DNA of 33,069 bases, from assembly GCA_016936415.1 (NCBI GenBank), contig JAFGXW010000112.1, positions 1 through 33,069 on the forward strand, read 5' to 3'. The notes below the pieces were generated by a model. The model was given only the letters and a program-made list of their open reading frames with translations, was not told where the DNA came from and made no database searches. Numbering within the stretch: the stretch's first letter is position 1; the number at the start of each line of letters is the position of its first letter. The DNA is from Bacilli bacterium. GTDB taxonomy: Bacteria > Bacillota_I > Bacilli_A > Izemoplasmatales > Izemoplasmataceae. The position numbers and the translations under genes are program-made. Below, piece after piece: positions 1-10,257 of this stretch.

Positions 1-11
1 ATCTCACAGTT

Positions 12-1679
12 CTATTTTTTTCGTAAGTCTAAAATAAATGATTCGTCTGGGTCAATATAAATTGTTTTGTTGTTTTTATATGTGACAAAACTATTGATTC
101 TACCAGGAACTTTCTTTAAGTATCGTACTTCTAGATAGTCTACTGGCACAGAATTTGATAATCTTAATTTTGAAAAATAAGATGCAAGTTGCGCTGCGGT
201 TCGGATTGTCGTTTCTGATAGCGGGAATGATTTGCGTACAATGACGTGACTTCCTGGAGCTTCTTTCACATGAAACCAAACTTCATTATGCTTCGCTAAC
301 TTATGAGAAATATATTCGTTTTGAATGTTGTTTTTTCCAACCAAAATTTCAACTCCGTCTTTATCAACAAATGTTTCATAATTTGGTCTCTTTTTCTTTT
401 TATTCACGACATTCTTTCTTTTTAAATAGTTTTTATCTTCCAATTCTTCTTTGATTTCTTCAATGTCTTTTAGTGTTGCATTTTCTATTTGATGAAGTAA
501 TTCTTCAAAGTATTTTTTTTCTAAAAGAGAATCTTGAATTTGTTCTTCAATATATGGAATACTTATCTTTAATTTTTTATATTTTTTGAAGTACTTTTCA
601 CTATTTTCGATTGGGGTAAGTTTTGGATCTAATTCTATGATAATGTCTTCATTTGTATAGTAATTATTACAAGTGAGTTTTGTCTCACCTTTTGTTATAT
701 GATGCATGTTTGCTTGAATTAGTTCACCTTTTACACGAAACTCGTCCCTTGAAGAAGTATTCATTAGTTCTTTTTGAAGTTTTTCATATTTGGTTTTTGC
801 CTTGTTAATATGGTTTTTAATAAACTTGACCAAGTCTTTTGATTTCTGCTTGATAATATCAATTGAGTCTCGTTCAAAATAGTAACGATCTAGTAAAATA
901 TTCACACTATCATAATAGTCTATATTACCGTTAAGATGACTCAAATCAGTATAATAAAAATAGTCTTTTTTACCATGAATAATCTGTGGGTGATTTGTGT
1001 TAAGAAGTTCATCAAAAATGACTTTAATTGATTTATTTGAGTTGTGAAACTGAAACATAATTTCACTTGTAATTAAAGGTGAAAAACCAATAAAATTATC
1101 GAGGAGTACTTGCTCATTAAGATGTTCAGGATTGGATAGAAATATATTTCTCTTTTCGACATCATAAGGATTGATTTTTTCTGAAATTGGTATATGATAG
1201 ATAGCGCTAGGAAAAATAGTGCGTTCACTATCTTCAAAAGGCATGACATGTTTTACAGCTTCTAAGATTCGATTATCTTCTTCTGTAATGATGATATTTG
1301 AATGTCTTCCCATTACCTCTATAATTAGTTTTTTAGTTGCCAAATCACCAAGTTCATTTCGTTTGGTTACACTAATGATAATGATTCGGTCATTAGAAAC
1401 TTGCACAATGTCTTCTATGATACCACCTTCTAAATGTTTTCTTAAAAACATACAAAAAGTAGGAGGATAATCCGGTTTTTCATAATTCATTTCTGTGAGA
1501 TGAATACGGGAATAACTAGGGGAACAACTTATAAAAAGTTGCTCTTTTGAACCTTTTGCATTTATGACAAACAAAAAGTCGTACTTTGAAAGCTGATAGA
1601 TTTTATTAATTCTTCCAGTCAATAGTACGCTGTGTAGTTCATCTGTAATTTTATGTAGAATATTTCCATCAAAACTCAT
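12..1679 (-). CDS. rqcH: RqcH / NFACT (fibronectin-binding protein-like) family protein
   Basis: ORF starting MSFDGNILHKITDELHSVLLTGRINKIYQ; C-terminal EVWFHVKEAPGSHVIV (NFACT-R type). Internal ATG at 1679 preferred over the track start. Confidence 0.92.
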   Translation of the reverse strand: MSFDGNILHKITDELHSVLLTGRINKIYQLSKYDFLFVINAKGSKEQLFISCSPSYSRIHLTEMNYEKPDYPPTFCMFLRKHLEGGIIEDIVQVSNDRIIIISVTKRNELGDLATKKLIIEVMGRHSNIIITEEDNRILEAVKHVMPFEDSERTIFPSAIYHIPISEKINPYDVEKRNIFLSNPEHLNEQVLLDNFIGFSPLITSEIMFQFHNSNKSIKVIFDELLNTNHPQIIHGKKDYFYYTDLSHLNGNIDYYDSVNILLDRYYFERDSIDIIKQKSKDLVKFIKNHINKAKTKYEKLQKELMNTSSRDEFRVKGELIQANMHHITKGETKLTCNNYYTNEDIIIELDPKLTPIENSEKYFKKYKKLKISIPYIEEQIQDSLLEKKYFEELLHQIENATLKDIEEIKEELEDKNYLKRKNVVNKKKKRPNYETFVDKDGVEILVGKNNIQNEYISHKLAKHNEVWFHVKEAPGSHVIVRKSFPLSETTIRTAAQLASYFSKLRLSNSVPVDYLEVRYLKKVPGRINSFVTYKNNKTIYIDPDESFILDLRKK

Positions 1680-1816
1680 CGTTATCACCACGATAATTAT
1701 AACACAAAGCATAAAAATAAAAAAAATGTTTTCAAATACTTACATTATTCTCGTAAAAGTGTTATGATATATAATAATTCATATATAATCTTAATCAAGA
1801 GGAGGGACATTCATTA

Positions 1817-2437
1817 ATGAAACTCAATGAACGCGGGTTATTGGTTGTAATAAGTGGTCCTTCTGGAGTCGGGAAGGGTACTGTAAGAAAAGCGCTGTTT
1901 GAAATGGAAGGACATGATTTGGTTTACTCAATATCAATGACAACAAGATCCCCTAGAGAAGGAGAAATTGATGGAATTGATTATTATTTTGTGACAAAAG
2001 ACGAGTTTGAAAGAAGAATCAAAGAGGACAAGTTTTTAGAGTATGCAGAATTTGTAGGAAACTATTATGGAACGCCAAAAGACAAAGTTGACGAGCAACT
2101 GGAAAAAGGAAAAGAAGTTGTATTGGAAATTGAAGTGCAAGGTGCATTACAGGTTCGTGAAAAAGCAAAAGATGGTGTGTTTATTTTTATTGCTCCACCA
2201 AACAAAGAAGCTCTTTACCGAAGACTATTACGCAGGGGAACTGAAGGTCCAGATATGATCCAAAAGAGAATGGACAAAGCAGACAGAGAATTTCCTCTTG
2301 CCCACAAGTATGATTATATAGTTGTAAATGATGAAGTAAGAAACGCCGCAGATCGTATCATGGCGATTATTCGTGCGGAACATGCACGAACTGAACGATC
2401 TATTTATAAATACAAAGAAATGCTGGAGGTAGCATAA
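1817..2437 (+). CDS. gmk: Guanylate kinase
   Basis: GLLVVISGPSGVGKGTVRKAL P-loop, TTRSPREGEIDGIDYYFV; RBS aggaggg upstream. Confidence 0.97.
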   Translation: MKLNERGLLVVISGPSGVGKGTVRKALFEMEGHDLVYSISMTTRSPREGEIDGIDYYFVTKDEFERRIKEDKFLEYAEFVGNYYGTPKDKVDEQLEKGKEVVLEIEVQGALQVREKAKDGVFIFIAPPNKEALYRRLLRRGTEGPDMIQKRMDKADREFPLAHKYDYIVVNDEVRNAADRIMAIIRAEHARTERSIYKYKEMLEVA

Positions 2438-2438
2438 T

Positions 2439-2657
2439 ATGAGAAACGAGGACGGATTACGTTATCCATCAATTGATGATCTTTTAACAAAGATCGATTC
2501 AAAATATAAATTAGCTTATGCATCATCGAAACGTGCGAAAATAATCAAAGAGGAAGACGACGTATCGATTGACTACTTATGCAGTAAACCTGTTGGAATT
2601 GCATTGGAAGAAATCATTGAAGGAAAAATTGATATTGAATTTGAAGAAAAAAAGTAG
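2439..2657 (+). CDS. rpoZ: DNA-directed RNA polymerase omega subunit
   Basis: RYPSIDDLLTKIDSKYKLAYASSKRAKII; immediately downstream of gmk, the usual order. Confidence 0.93.
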   Translation: MRNEDGLRYPSIDDLLTKIDSKYKLAYASSKRAKIIKEEDDVSIDYLCSKPVGIALEEIIEGKIDIEFEEKK

Positions 2658-2675
2658 AAACCTTCTACTTTTTTT
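2647..2675 (+). terminator. Rho-independent terminator after gmk-rpoZ
   Basis: AAAAAAAGTAGAAaccTTCTACTTTTTTT hairpin with T-run. Confidence 0.85.
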
Positions 2676-2742
2676 AATTATCTAGGGAATAACTATCGTA
2701 ATTATGTTATAATTACGATAGAAAAAAATTGGAGTGAACAAC

Positions 2743-5700
2743 ATGGATGATAAGTTTTTATTATTACTTGAAACCCTTGATTTATTAGAGGAAAAAGAAC
2801 ATTTTGATGGAAAAATAAATGAGATGTATGTTAACAAAGCCGACGACAGTTGGTTTTTTGATATTGAGTTTAAAAAGCCATTAGACATAGAAGATTTTGA
2901 TTTGTTTACAAAGAGAATTGAATTGCTTCCCAAAAAAATAAAATCGATTCAAAAAATAGTGTACCATATCAGTTATGTGCAAGAAGACAATCAGTGTTTA
3001 GAAGATTATTATACATTTGTTTTAAAGAAACTTGCAAAGAAGAAACCACGTTTTAGTTCCATCATTGATTTTGATATTGATTGTTACAATAATCGGATCG
3101 AAGTACTTTGTCCAAAAGATGGTACGTTTGTTAGTGATCTACTTAGCGAACTAAAAATTGAATTGACAAATATTGGGTTCGATGCATATCTTACAACTAG
3201 GATGTGCAATGATACACAAACAATTGAAGAAACCATTGAACAACAATCTCAAGTATTTGAAAATGTTGTAATGCAAACATCAGAAATTACTGATGAAGAA
3301 AATTCATTTATTGGTGTTGGTAATAATGTGGTTAGAAAGATTAATAATACCATCAAAGATATTCCCAAAACAGAAGAAGATCTGATCACTTTAAAATCCT
3401 TAAATGAGAAAGCAAATTTTACTTTTGAGGGAGAAGTGGTTGCGGTTGATTATCGAAACCTTGGAGGAACAACTGACTTATTCACATTTATTGTTAGTGA
3501 TGAGGATGATAGTATTTATGTGAAAAAGTTTGTTAAAGACAAAGAAGAAGTTAAGTTCTTAAATGGGACCAAACCGGGAATGGGGATACGTGTTTCTGGT
3601 ATTGCTTCTTTTGATAAATTTAGTGATGAAGTTACGATAACAGCAATTGTATTAGAACGTACAAAATTCGTGAACGTAAAAGATCATCGTAAAGATTTAG
3701 AAGTTGATAAAAGAATTGAATTCCACGTTCACACAAAAATGTCTACACTTGATGGGATTACATCCATCACAGATTATGTTGATACCGCAAAACGATGGGG
3801 ACACAAAGCCATTGCACTAACGGATCATGGAAATGTTCAAGCATTCCCTGATTTTTACAAAGCAACAAAAGATAAATCTATAAAGCCCATCTTTGGATGT
3901 GAATTCACTTTTATCAATCATGAAGATTTGGACATTGTGAAACACCCAATTGATTTGGCATTTGATGATGCGATATATACTGTATTTGATATTGAAACCA
4001 CCGGATTAAGTGTTAATTTTGATAAGGTCATTGAAATTGCAGCTGTTCGAATTCAACACAATCAAATCATCTCAGAATATCAAACATATGTGAATCCAGA
4101 AATTCCAATTTCAGAATTAACGACAAAAATTACATCGATCAAAAATAGCGATGTTGCTCTTGCACCAAAAATTGCGGAAGTGATTCCTGAGTTTAAAGCA
4201 TTTTTTGAAGGAACTGTGATGGTTGCTCATAATGCTCATTTTGATATGGGATTCATCTATGAGATATTAAAAGAATATAATCTGTTCGATGGTCCAATAC
4301 CGACGGTAGATACCTTGCAAATAGCTAGAAGTTGTTATGGGGAGGATTTGAAACGTTTCAACTTAAAAGCCGTTGCACGCCATTTTAAAGTGGATTTGGT
4401 GCAACATCACCGTGCTATCTATGATACAAGAGCTACCGCTGACATCTTTTTACACATGTTGCGTGACGCACGTAAACAAGGCGTGTTTAATGTAAATGAG
4501 TTGAATCGTCTTTCTAATAAATCAGATGCCTACAAATATTCCATTTCAAAACATATCAACTTGTTGGTTCAAAATCAAGTTGGACTTCGTAATTTATATA
4601 AGATTGTTAGTATCGCTAATACTGATCACTTCTATAAAGAAGCAAGATTGAAAAAAGAAGTTCTTGATAAGAATAGACAAGGATTATTGGTTGGTAGTGG
4701 ATGTATGAACAGCGATTTTTTTGAAACTGCTTTAAATAAAAGTTATGATGAGCTACTTGAAAAAGCAAAATATTTCGATTACCTAGAAATTCAACCTTTA
4801 TCTGATTTTGAGCATTTCAACGAAGACATGATCGATGCATATGATAGAGTTGCATCGACCATGCAAAGAATTGTTGCAGTGGGAAAAGAACTAGACATTC
4901 CTGTTATCGCAACAGGTGATGTACATCATCTCTTAAAAAATGAAAAGAAATATCGAGATATTTATGTTCAAACGCCAGTCGTGGGTGGTGGAATTCATCC
5001 ACTCAGTCGTTATAATGATATTCCAAGTCAGTATCTTCGTACAACATCAGAAATGTTGGAAGAGTTTAAATGGTTGGGAGAAGAATTGAGTTTTGAATTG
5101 GTTGTGAAAAACCCTAACAAACTAAATGAAAAAATTGAGTTTGTTCAGGCATTTAAACCAGAATTATATGCTCCAACTGATGATTTTTTAGCACTTGATG
5201 GAATTCCATCAATTGAGAATAAATTAATAAAAATGGTAAGTGATCGATCAAAAGAGCTTTATGGAAGAAATGTTCCTCAATTGGTTCAAGATCGTATCAA
5301 TAAAGAAATAAAGAGTATCACAGAAAATAAATTTTCAACGGTTTATTATATTTCACATTTGCTTGTAAAAAAATCACTAGATGAAGGATATTTAGTTGGT
5401 AGTAGAGGAAGTGTTGGTAGTAGTTTTGTTGCAACATTAATGAACATTACAGAGGTAAATCCATTGCCACCACATTACGTTTGTCCAAAATGTTTCTTCT
5501 CATCATTTAAAATGACTACAAACGAAAAAACAAAATACGGGATTACCACTGATGAACTTGCACTGCAAAGTATTTTAGATAAAGTAGATTCAGGATTTGA
5601 TTTACCTAATGCAACTTGTCCGAAATGTTCTCATGAACTACGAAAAGACGGACACTCAATTCCATTTGAAACCTTCTTAGGATTTAAAGGAGATAAAGTT

Positions 5701-7188
5701 CCAGATATCGATTTAAACTTCTCTGGGGATTATCAACCTATTGTTCACGAATACATTCGTGAAATATTTGGTAAGGATCGTGCATTTCGTGCTGGAACCA
5801 TTTCTACTGTAGCAGATCGAACTGCTTTTGGTTATGTTCGTGGATACTTAGAACGTAAGAATTTAACGATGCGTAAAGCTGAAATTGAACGTATTGCTAG
5901 TAATATTACTGGTGTAAAACGCTCCACAGGACAACATCCTGGTGGAATTGTGGTCGTTCCAAACTACAAAGAGATAATCGATGTTACTCCAGTACAGTTC
6001 CCTGCAGATGATACAACATCGGTTTGGCGAACCACACATTTTGATTACCATTCATTTGAAGATAATTTGTTTAAACTAGATGTTCTAGGACACGATGACC
6101 CTACCATGATTCGTTATTTAATGGATTATGTGAAAAGTCATTCGATTGATTTTCCATTTAGTGAAGCAACAGAAATTCCTATGGATGATCCAGAAGTCTA
6201 TAAATTATTAAACTCAACAGAAATCATTGGTCTGAAAAAAGAAGATGTAAATAGTGAAGTAGCTAGTTTTGGAATCCCAGAAATGGGAACCAACTTCGTT
6301 CGTGGAATGTTACGTGATTCTCGTCCACAAACATTTGCTGATATTGTAAAAATATCAGGACTGTCTCATGGAACAGATGTTTGGCGTAATAACGCGGAAT
6401 CTTTGGTTTTGGGATCGAATGCCAAATACGGTAAAATTCCTTTTAAAGAAGTAATTGGTTGTCGTGATGATATCATGGTATACCTCATTGAAAATGGAAT
6501 GAAAAATGATATTGCATTTGAAATAGCTGAGTTTATTCGTAAAGGAAAACCATCCAAAGATATCGATGCATGGGAAGGATATAAACTAATTATGCGTGAA
6601 CAAAAAATACCAGAATGGTATATTTGGAGTTGCGGTAAAATTAAATATATGTTCCCAAAAGCACATGCTACTGCATATGTTATGATGGCACTTCGTATTG
6701 CTTGGTTCAAACTATATAAACCAATTTTATTCTACAGTGCGTATTTCTCTAAAAGAGCAAGTGATTTTGATGTATATGCATTCACTGGTGGAGAATACGA
6801 GATCATGAAAAAAATGAATGAAATTGAAGAAAAAGGAAACCGCGCTACCGAAACTGAAAAAAGACTATACACTGTTTTAGAAGTAGCAAATGAAATGATA
6901 AAAAGAGGATTTACATTTAAACCAATAGATATTAATAAATCAGATGCAAGAGACTTTATTATTGATGCTGACAATAAGTCTTTAATCTTACCATTTATTA
7001 CAGTAGATGGACTTGGTTTAAAAGTAGCACAATCGATTGTCGATGCTAGACTAGAATCAGAGTTTAAGTCAAAAGATGATGTGAAAGAACGTACTAGTAT
7101 ATCAAAAACACTATTCACAAAATTTGAAATGTTAGATGTTTTTAAAGATCTTCCTGATAATTCACAAATGAATTTATTTGACTTTTAA
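2743..7188 (+). CDS. polC: DNA polymerase III alpha subunit, Gram-positive PolC type
   Basis: PHP motif (EFHVHTKMSTLDGIT), embedded DEDD exonuclease (VFDIETTGLSV), C-terminal polymerase (GTISTVADRTAFGYVRGY, PDIDLNFSGDYQ). ATG at 2743 with ggag RBS preferred over the track GTG at 2734. Confidence 0.96.
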   Translation: MDDKFLLLLETLDLLEEKEHFDGKINEMYVNKADDSWFFDIEFKKPLDIEDFDLFTKRIELLPKKIKSIQKIVYHISYVQEDNQCLEDYYTFVLKKLAKKKPRFSSIIDFDIDCYNNRIEVLCPKDGTFVSDLLSELKIELTNIGFDAYLTTRMCNDTQTIEETIEQQSQVFENVVMQTSEITDEENSFIGVGNNVVRKINNTIKDIPKTEEDLITLKSLNEKANFTFEGEVVAVDYRNLGGTTDLFTFIVSDEDDSIYVKKFVKDKEEVKFLNGTKPGMGIRVSGIASFDKFSDEVTITAIVLERTKFVNVKDHRKDLEVDKRIEFHVHTKMSTLDGITSITDYVDTAKRWGHKAIALTDHGNVQAFPDFYKATKDKSIKPIFGCEFTFINHEDLDIVKHPIDLAFDDAIYTVFDIETTGLSVNFDKVIEIAAVRIQHNQIISEYQTYVNPEIPISELTTKITSIKNSDVALAPKIAEVIPEFKAFFEGTVMVAHNAHFDMGFIYEILKEYNLFDGPIPTVDTLQIARSCYGEDLKRFNLKAVARHFKVDLVQHHRAIYDTRATADIFLHMLRDARKQGVFNVNELNRLSNKSDAYKYSISKHINLLVQNQVGLRNLYKIVSIANTDHFYKEARLKKEVLDKNRQGLLVGSGCMNSDFFETALNKSYDELLEKAKYFDYLEIQPLSDFEHFNEDMIDAYDRVASTMQRIVAVGKELDIPVIATGDVHHLLKNEKKYRDIYVQTPVVGGGIHPLSRYNDIPSQYLRTTSEMLEEFKWLGEELSFELVVKNPNKLNEKIEFVQAFKPELYAPTDDFLALDGIPSIENKLIKMVSDRSKELYGRNVPQLVQDRINKEIKSITENKFSTVYYISHLLVKKSLDEGYLVGSRGSVGSSFVATLMNITEVNPLPPHYVCPKCFFSSFKMTTNEKTKYGITTDELALQSILDKVDSGFDLPNATCPKCSHELRKDGHSIPFETFLGFKGDKVPDIDLNFSGDYQPIVHEYIREIFGKDRAFRAGTISTVADRTAFGYVRGYLERKNLTMRKAEIERIASNITGVKRSTGQHPGGIVVVPNYKEIIDVTPVQFPADDTTSVWRTTHFDYHSFEDNLFKLDVLGHDDPTMIRYLMDYVKSHSIDFPFSEATEIPMDDPEVYKLLNSTEIIGLKKEDVNSEVASFGIPEMGTNFVRGMLRDSRPQTFADIVKISGLSHGTDVWRNNAESLVLGSNAKYGKIPFKEVIGCRDDIMVYLIENGMKNDIAFEIAEFIRKGKPSKDIDAWEGYKLIMREQKIPEWYIWSCGKIKYMFPKAHATAYVMMALRIAWFKLYKPILFYSAYFSKRASDFDVYAFTGGEYEIMKKMNEIEEKGNRATETEKRLYTVLEVANEMIKRGFTFKPIDINKSDARDFIIDADNKSLILPFITVDGLGLKVAQSIVDARLESEFKSKDDVKERTSISKTLFTKFEMLDVFKDLPDNSQMNLFDF

Positions 7189-7200
7189 GATTTCATAAAA

Positions 7201-7256
7201 TAGAACAACGGTCTCCAACACCGTTAGTACGGGTTCAAATCCTGTCACCCCTGCCA
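7201..7256 (+). pseudogene. Truncated tRNA-Trp: 3' ~56 nt including CCA, 5' end missing
   Basis: tagaACAACGGTCTCCAACACCGTTagtaCGGGTTCAAATCCTGtcacccctGCCA: anticodon stem ACGGT/ACCGT, loop CTCCAAC (anticodon CCA), T-arm GGGTTCAAATCC, acceptor 3' strand CACCCCT + G + CCA. Preceding bases cannot form the 5' acceptor/D-arm. Confidence 0.85.
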
Positions 7257-7266
7257 TTTAAAAGAT

Positions 7267-7306
7267 AAAGCAACTAAGCCATTAAAGGCATTTAGTTGCT
7301 TTTTTG
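7267..7306 (+). terminator. Rho-independent terminator
   Basis: AAGCAACTAAgccattaaaggcaTTTAGTTGCTTTTTT. Confidence 0.85.
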
Positions 7307-7530
7307 TTTGCTCAATAAAGGTGCACAAATAAGTTTTAAACTTTATAACTGTCTATTTACTGGCGTTTCTTTTTGCAGGTACAACATATTTGAAGACATC
7401 AACAAGTATTCTTATAAATTAAATCATAGATATGTTCATAATTAAGTGATAGTATAATAAAGTAGTCTATATTAACAATTGGCCATTTAATTGGATTGAT
7501 TAATTATTCTAATCAAGAAAGGAGATATTT

Positions 7531-7752
7531 ATGAAAAATAGTTGTCATAAATATTCTGTATTATATTTCCTTATTCTGTTATTTCCAATTATAGCAATCC
7601 TTTATGTTATTTTTGATTTATCATGGAGAACTATGTTATCTATAGAGTATGTAAGTATTATGCTTAGCACACTATATCTTGTTTCTAGAATTAACTCATT
7701 CTGTAAATTCTGTAAAATTATTATTGCTTCTACGTTGTTGTATGAAATTTGA
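7531..7752 (+). CDS. Small membrane protein (73 aa), unknown
   Basis: Hydrophobic segments; RBS aaaggaga upstream of ATG. Confidence 0.6.
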   Translation: MKNSCHKYSVLYFLILLFPIIAILYVIFDLSWRTMLSIEYVSIMLSTLYLVSRINSFCKFCKIIIASTLLYEI

Positions 7753-7778
7753 TATTATAAAAACAAGGATGTGTTAGA

Positions 7779-7985
7779 ATGCGAAATTTATCAACTATCA
7801 CAAAAATTCAAATTGGTTTACTAATTTTTTCTTTATATTTTTTACTTGGCATTTTTGCTCCGAAGGGTATAATCAATAGTGAACTTGAACTGTTAAATAT
7901 TATTGGGAGTGATTTAACTTGCCTAGTTTTTTTAAATATAATAGGGTTTGTAATCATATTTTTAGAGTTAAAGAACAAAAAATAG
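7779..7985 (+). CDS. Small membrane protein (68 aa), unknown, two predicted TM segments
   Basis: MRNLSTITKIQIGLLIFSLYFLLGIFAP...LTCLVFLNIIGFVIIFLELKNKK. Confidence 0.55.
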   Translation: MRNLSTITKIQIGLLIFSLYFLLGIFAPKGIINSELELLNIIGSDLTCLVFLNIIGFVIIFLELKNKK

Positions 7986-8033
7986 AATTAGCAAATTTCT
8001 TATGAATTTACAAGCTGCATTAGTAACAATTAT

Positions 8034-8064
8034 AAAATAAGTCATGATTCAATGGCTTATTTTT
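8034..8064 (+). terminator. Hairpin terminator, recurring family copy 1
   Basis: AAAATAAGTCATgattcaATGGCTTATTTTT. Confidence 0.75.
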
Positions 8065-8102
8065 ATTATCTTTTAATTGGATTATATCCATTATCCAGGA
8101 TA

Positions 8103-8411
8103 GAAGAACCAAAGGAAACAAGTTAGATATATACACTCCAGGTACTACGACATCAGATACTATCCTGTCGCCCCTCTAACTCTAAAGAAATCTCTAAAAA
8201 TAACTATCATAAATATGAAACCTCTGCAAGAGGTTGGGTCAACAACAAACAAGAAAAAGAAAAGAGTCGCATCTCCGATGCTACTCTTCTGTTTGGTCCA
8301 GGCTGACGAAAGAAGCCTGGGCGAAAAATTGTCGTTCATGTCGTAATACCTAGACCATTAAGAACATGATTATATTAAGAACTCATAAAAATAAAGATAT
8401 CTGCAACCTTA
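8103..8411. repeat. Long structured direct repeat, copy A
   Basis: Aligns end to end with 14288-14595 at roughly 90% identity by eye; contains hairpins AACCTCTgcaAGAGGTT, GAGTCGCATCtccGATGCtACTC and CAGGCTgacgaaagaAGCCTG. Confidence 0.93.
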
Positions 8412-8420
8412 TCCATAATA

Positions 8421-8454
8421 AAATAATAAGTCATAGGTACATGGCTTATTATTT
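8421..8454. terminator. Bidirectional hairpin terminator, recurring family copy 2
   Basis: AAATAATAAGtCATaggtacATGgCTTATTATTT, just 3' of the minus-strand gene ending at 8480. Confidence 0.7.
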
Positions 8455-8479
8455 ATATTCTAAATGAGAGACTGAAACT

Positions 8480-9652
8480 TCATTTAAAACTTTCTGTAAA
8501 CTTTTTATCGTATTTTGATTGATTCAAAAACGTGACCGGGGAATCAATAATCAAATTATCTATCAATTCTAATTGAACAAGTTCTTTCAAGGTAATGCTA
8601 TATAGAGAGTTGTTTTCTTTATCTTTGAAACTTATTTGATTAAAAGTTAAATCTGATATTCTTGGTATTTTTATTGTTTCTTTGTTGATATCTTTAATTG
8701 TTTTTTCACGAATATCTATAATCTTAAATTCATTTTCATCCTCTATTGAATTCAGAGAGAATGTTAGACGAGAAACAATTAACGCATTTTGCATAGCATT
8801 TACTCCAGCTTCACCCATAACGGAATTTGTCATCAACCTCACATTATACAATGCACTAAATACTAAATCTGTTATATAGCATAAGTCTTTATACGCTATG
8901 TATAACTCTGATAAATTAAAACTTTCAAAAGGACTGATAACGTCTTCTTTAGAGTGAAATAGTTTAACTCTATATTTTTTGTAATGATCAGTAAAGAAAT
9001 GATCTGCTAAACTGCAGTTGTAATTTGTTGAAAGGGATAGCTCTTTTTCAATAGAGTCAAATGCTTCGTTAATCCATTTTCCTTCACTCCCTGTCCAGCG
9101 AGTGTGCTTTGATAAAGCGGCTTCTAATCCTAGATATAAGTATCTGTAAGCATCCATGAGATTATTGCATTTTAGTGACATACGGTAGTAACTGAAAGCA
9201 ATCCTGTGTGAAACGCATTTTTCTCTTTCGTTTGCTTTAATTTCATTGCTTTCAAGATCACGTGCTATGACCGATGTGGTTGAACTTACTTGAAGCTCTA
9301 ATTGCTTGTGAGTTTGAATAATTGCAATTCTTCCAGTTTTAGTATTATTTCCAATGAAAATAGTTGAGGAAGTGTGATCTAAAAACAATAATTGCTTTTT
9401 CTTGAAAATGAGGATATCTAGAAACATTTGAGCAGCTTTGTATGCCGAATCAATATATTCTTCCCTCGCTACTTCATTGTTAAATTTTTCGTTTTTAAGT
9501 AGCAGACCACAATTACCTTCTTTAATAGATATAGTCCATGAGTCTTCTAGTACTTGAATAGTATCCTGAATTGTTATAGATGAGTTACTCTCAAGAAAAA
9601 AAATGACAACAACTTCGGATGAAACATCAAAATTCATATTTCCAATTCTCAT
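8480..9652 (-). CDS. HEPN-domain-like protein (390 aa; MauJ/Apea-like C-terminal region), candidate RNase effector
   Basis: AFSYYRMSLKCNNLMDAYRYLYLGLEAAL followed by HYKKYRVKLFHSKEDV, where RVKLFH is an RX4H motif. Strong RBS (aaggagga) before ATG. Confidence 0.6.
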   Translation of the reverse strand: MRIGNMNFDVSSEVVVIFFLESNSSITIQDTIQVLEDSWTISIKEGNCGLLLKNEKFNNEVAREEYIDSAYKAAQMFLDILIFKKKQLLFLDHTSSTIFIGNNTKTGRIAIIQTHKQLELQVSSTTSVIARDLESNEIKANEREKCVSHRIAFSYYRMSLKCNNLMDAYRYLYLGLEAALSKHTRWTGSEGKWINEAFDSIEKELSLSTNYNCSLADHFFTDHYKKYRVKLFHSKEDVISPFESFNLSELYIAYKDLCYITDLVFSALYNVRLMTNSVMGEAGVNAMQNALIVSRLTFSLNSIEDENEFKIIDIREKTIKDINKETIKIPRISDLTFNQISFKDKENNSLYSITLKELVQLELIDNLIIDSPVTFLNQSKYDKKFTESFK

Positions 9653-10125
9653 AATATTCCTCCTTACAGATTAATATAATTTTAACACAAGTAAAAATAA
9701 TGTAACACTTTTTTATTGAAGTATGTAATGAGTTCATAGTTAATTAACATATTAAAAAGAAACTAACTAAAGTTTCTTTTATATTTAGCCTAATAAGAAA
9801 GGTGACAGCGGTTGAACATCAACCTTACTGGGTCCAAATCCTACACTCAAAGATGAGCCTCCTGAACTTCATCCTCATTAAAGCTTCAATCAAAGCTCTC
9901 ATGTGTATCACCCCCCTTATCTACATGGTTCCACACTTGTATATCAGGAGTAACGTGTGTACCATAAATATTATAGCATTCTCAATATCTAAGTTCAATA
10001 TGAACATAAAATCAAATATGATCCACTTTTATATGTTAGTGAATAACACAAACAAATTAATTTGTTATAATTTTAATACAAACCTTAAATAGATCAGAAA
10101 AATGTAGTAGTATCTAGGTGAGATA

Positions 10126-10257
10126 ATGAAAAAAGAGTTGTCAGAAAAAGAAGTTGCAATGATATTTGAGAGCATCGAGGCAATTGAAAGAATATTGAAG
10201 AAGTACTATTCAGATAATCCTGCAGTGCCACAATCACAATATAAAAATAAGTCATGA
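10126..10257 (+). CDS. Small ORF (43 aa), unknown, not in supplied track
   Basis: MKKELSEKEVAMIFESIEAIERILKKYYSDNPAVPQSQYKNKS*; RBS aggtga 5 nt upstream; stop codon lies inside a terminator hairpin. Confidence 0.5.
   Translation: MKKELSEKEVAMIFESIEAIERILKKYYSDNPAVPQSQYKNKS

Noticed and set aside
1219-1470. Plus-strand ORF antisense to rqcH
   Set aside because: Fully inside a strongly supported conserved gene on the other strand; spurious.
5863-7118. Minus-strand ORFs antisense to polC (5863-6051, 6366-6710, 6732-7118)
   Set aside because: Antisense to conserved PolC domains; no RBS/domain evidence.
8158-8178. CTATCCTGTCGCCCCTC inside repeat copy A, similar to a tRNA 3' end
   Set aside because: Only a short similarity to the tRNA-Trp fragment; copy B is less similar; could be chance.
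9806-9850. tRNA-like fragment (GCGGTTGAACATCAACC...GGTCCAAATCC)
   Set aside because: Anticodon-stem spacing is wrong (5-nt loop if paired) and the T-arm is imperfect; maybe a decayed scar but not supportable as a tRNA.
9802-10092. 96-aa plus-strand ORF in the track
   Set aside because: No convincing RBS at the track start, low-complexity composition, no recognisable motif; likely non-coding.
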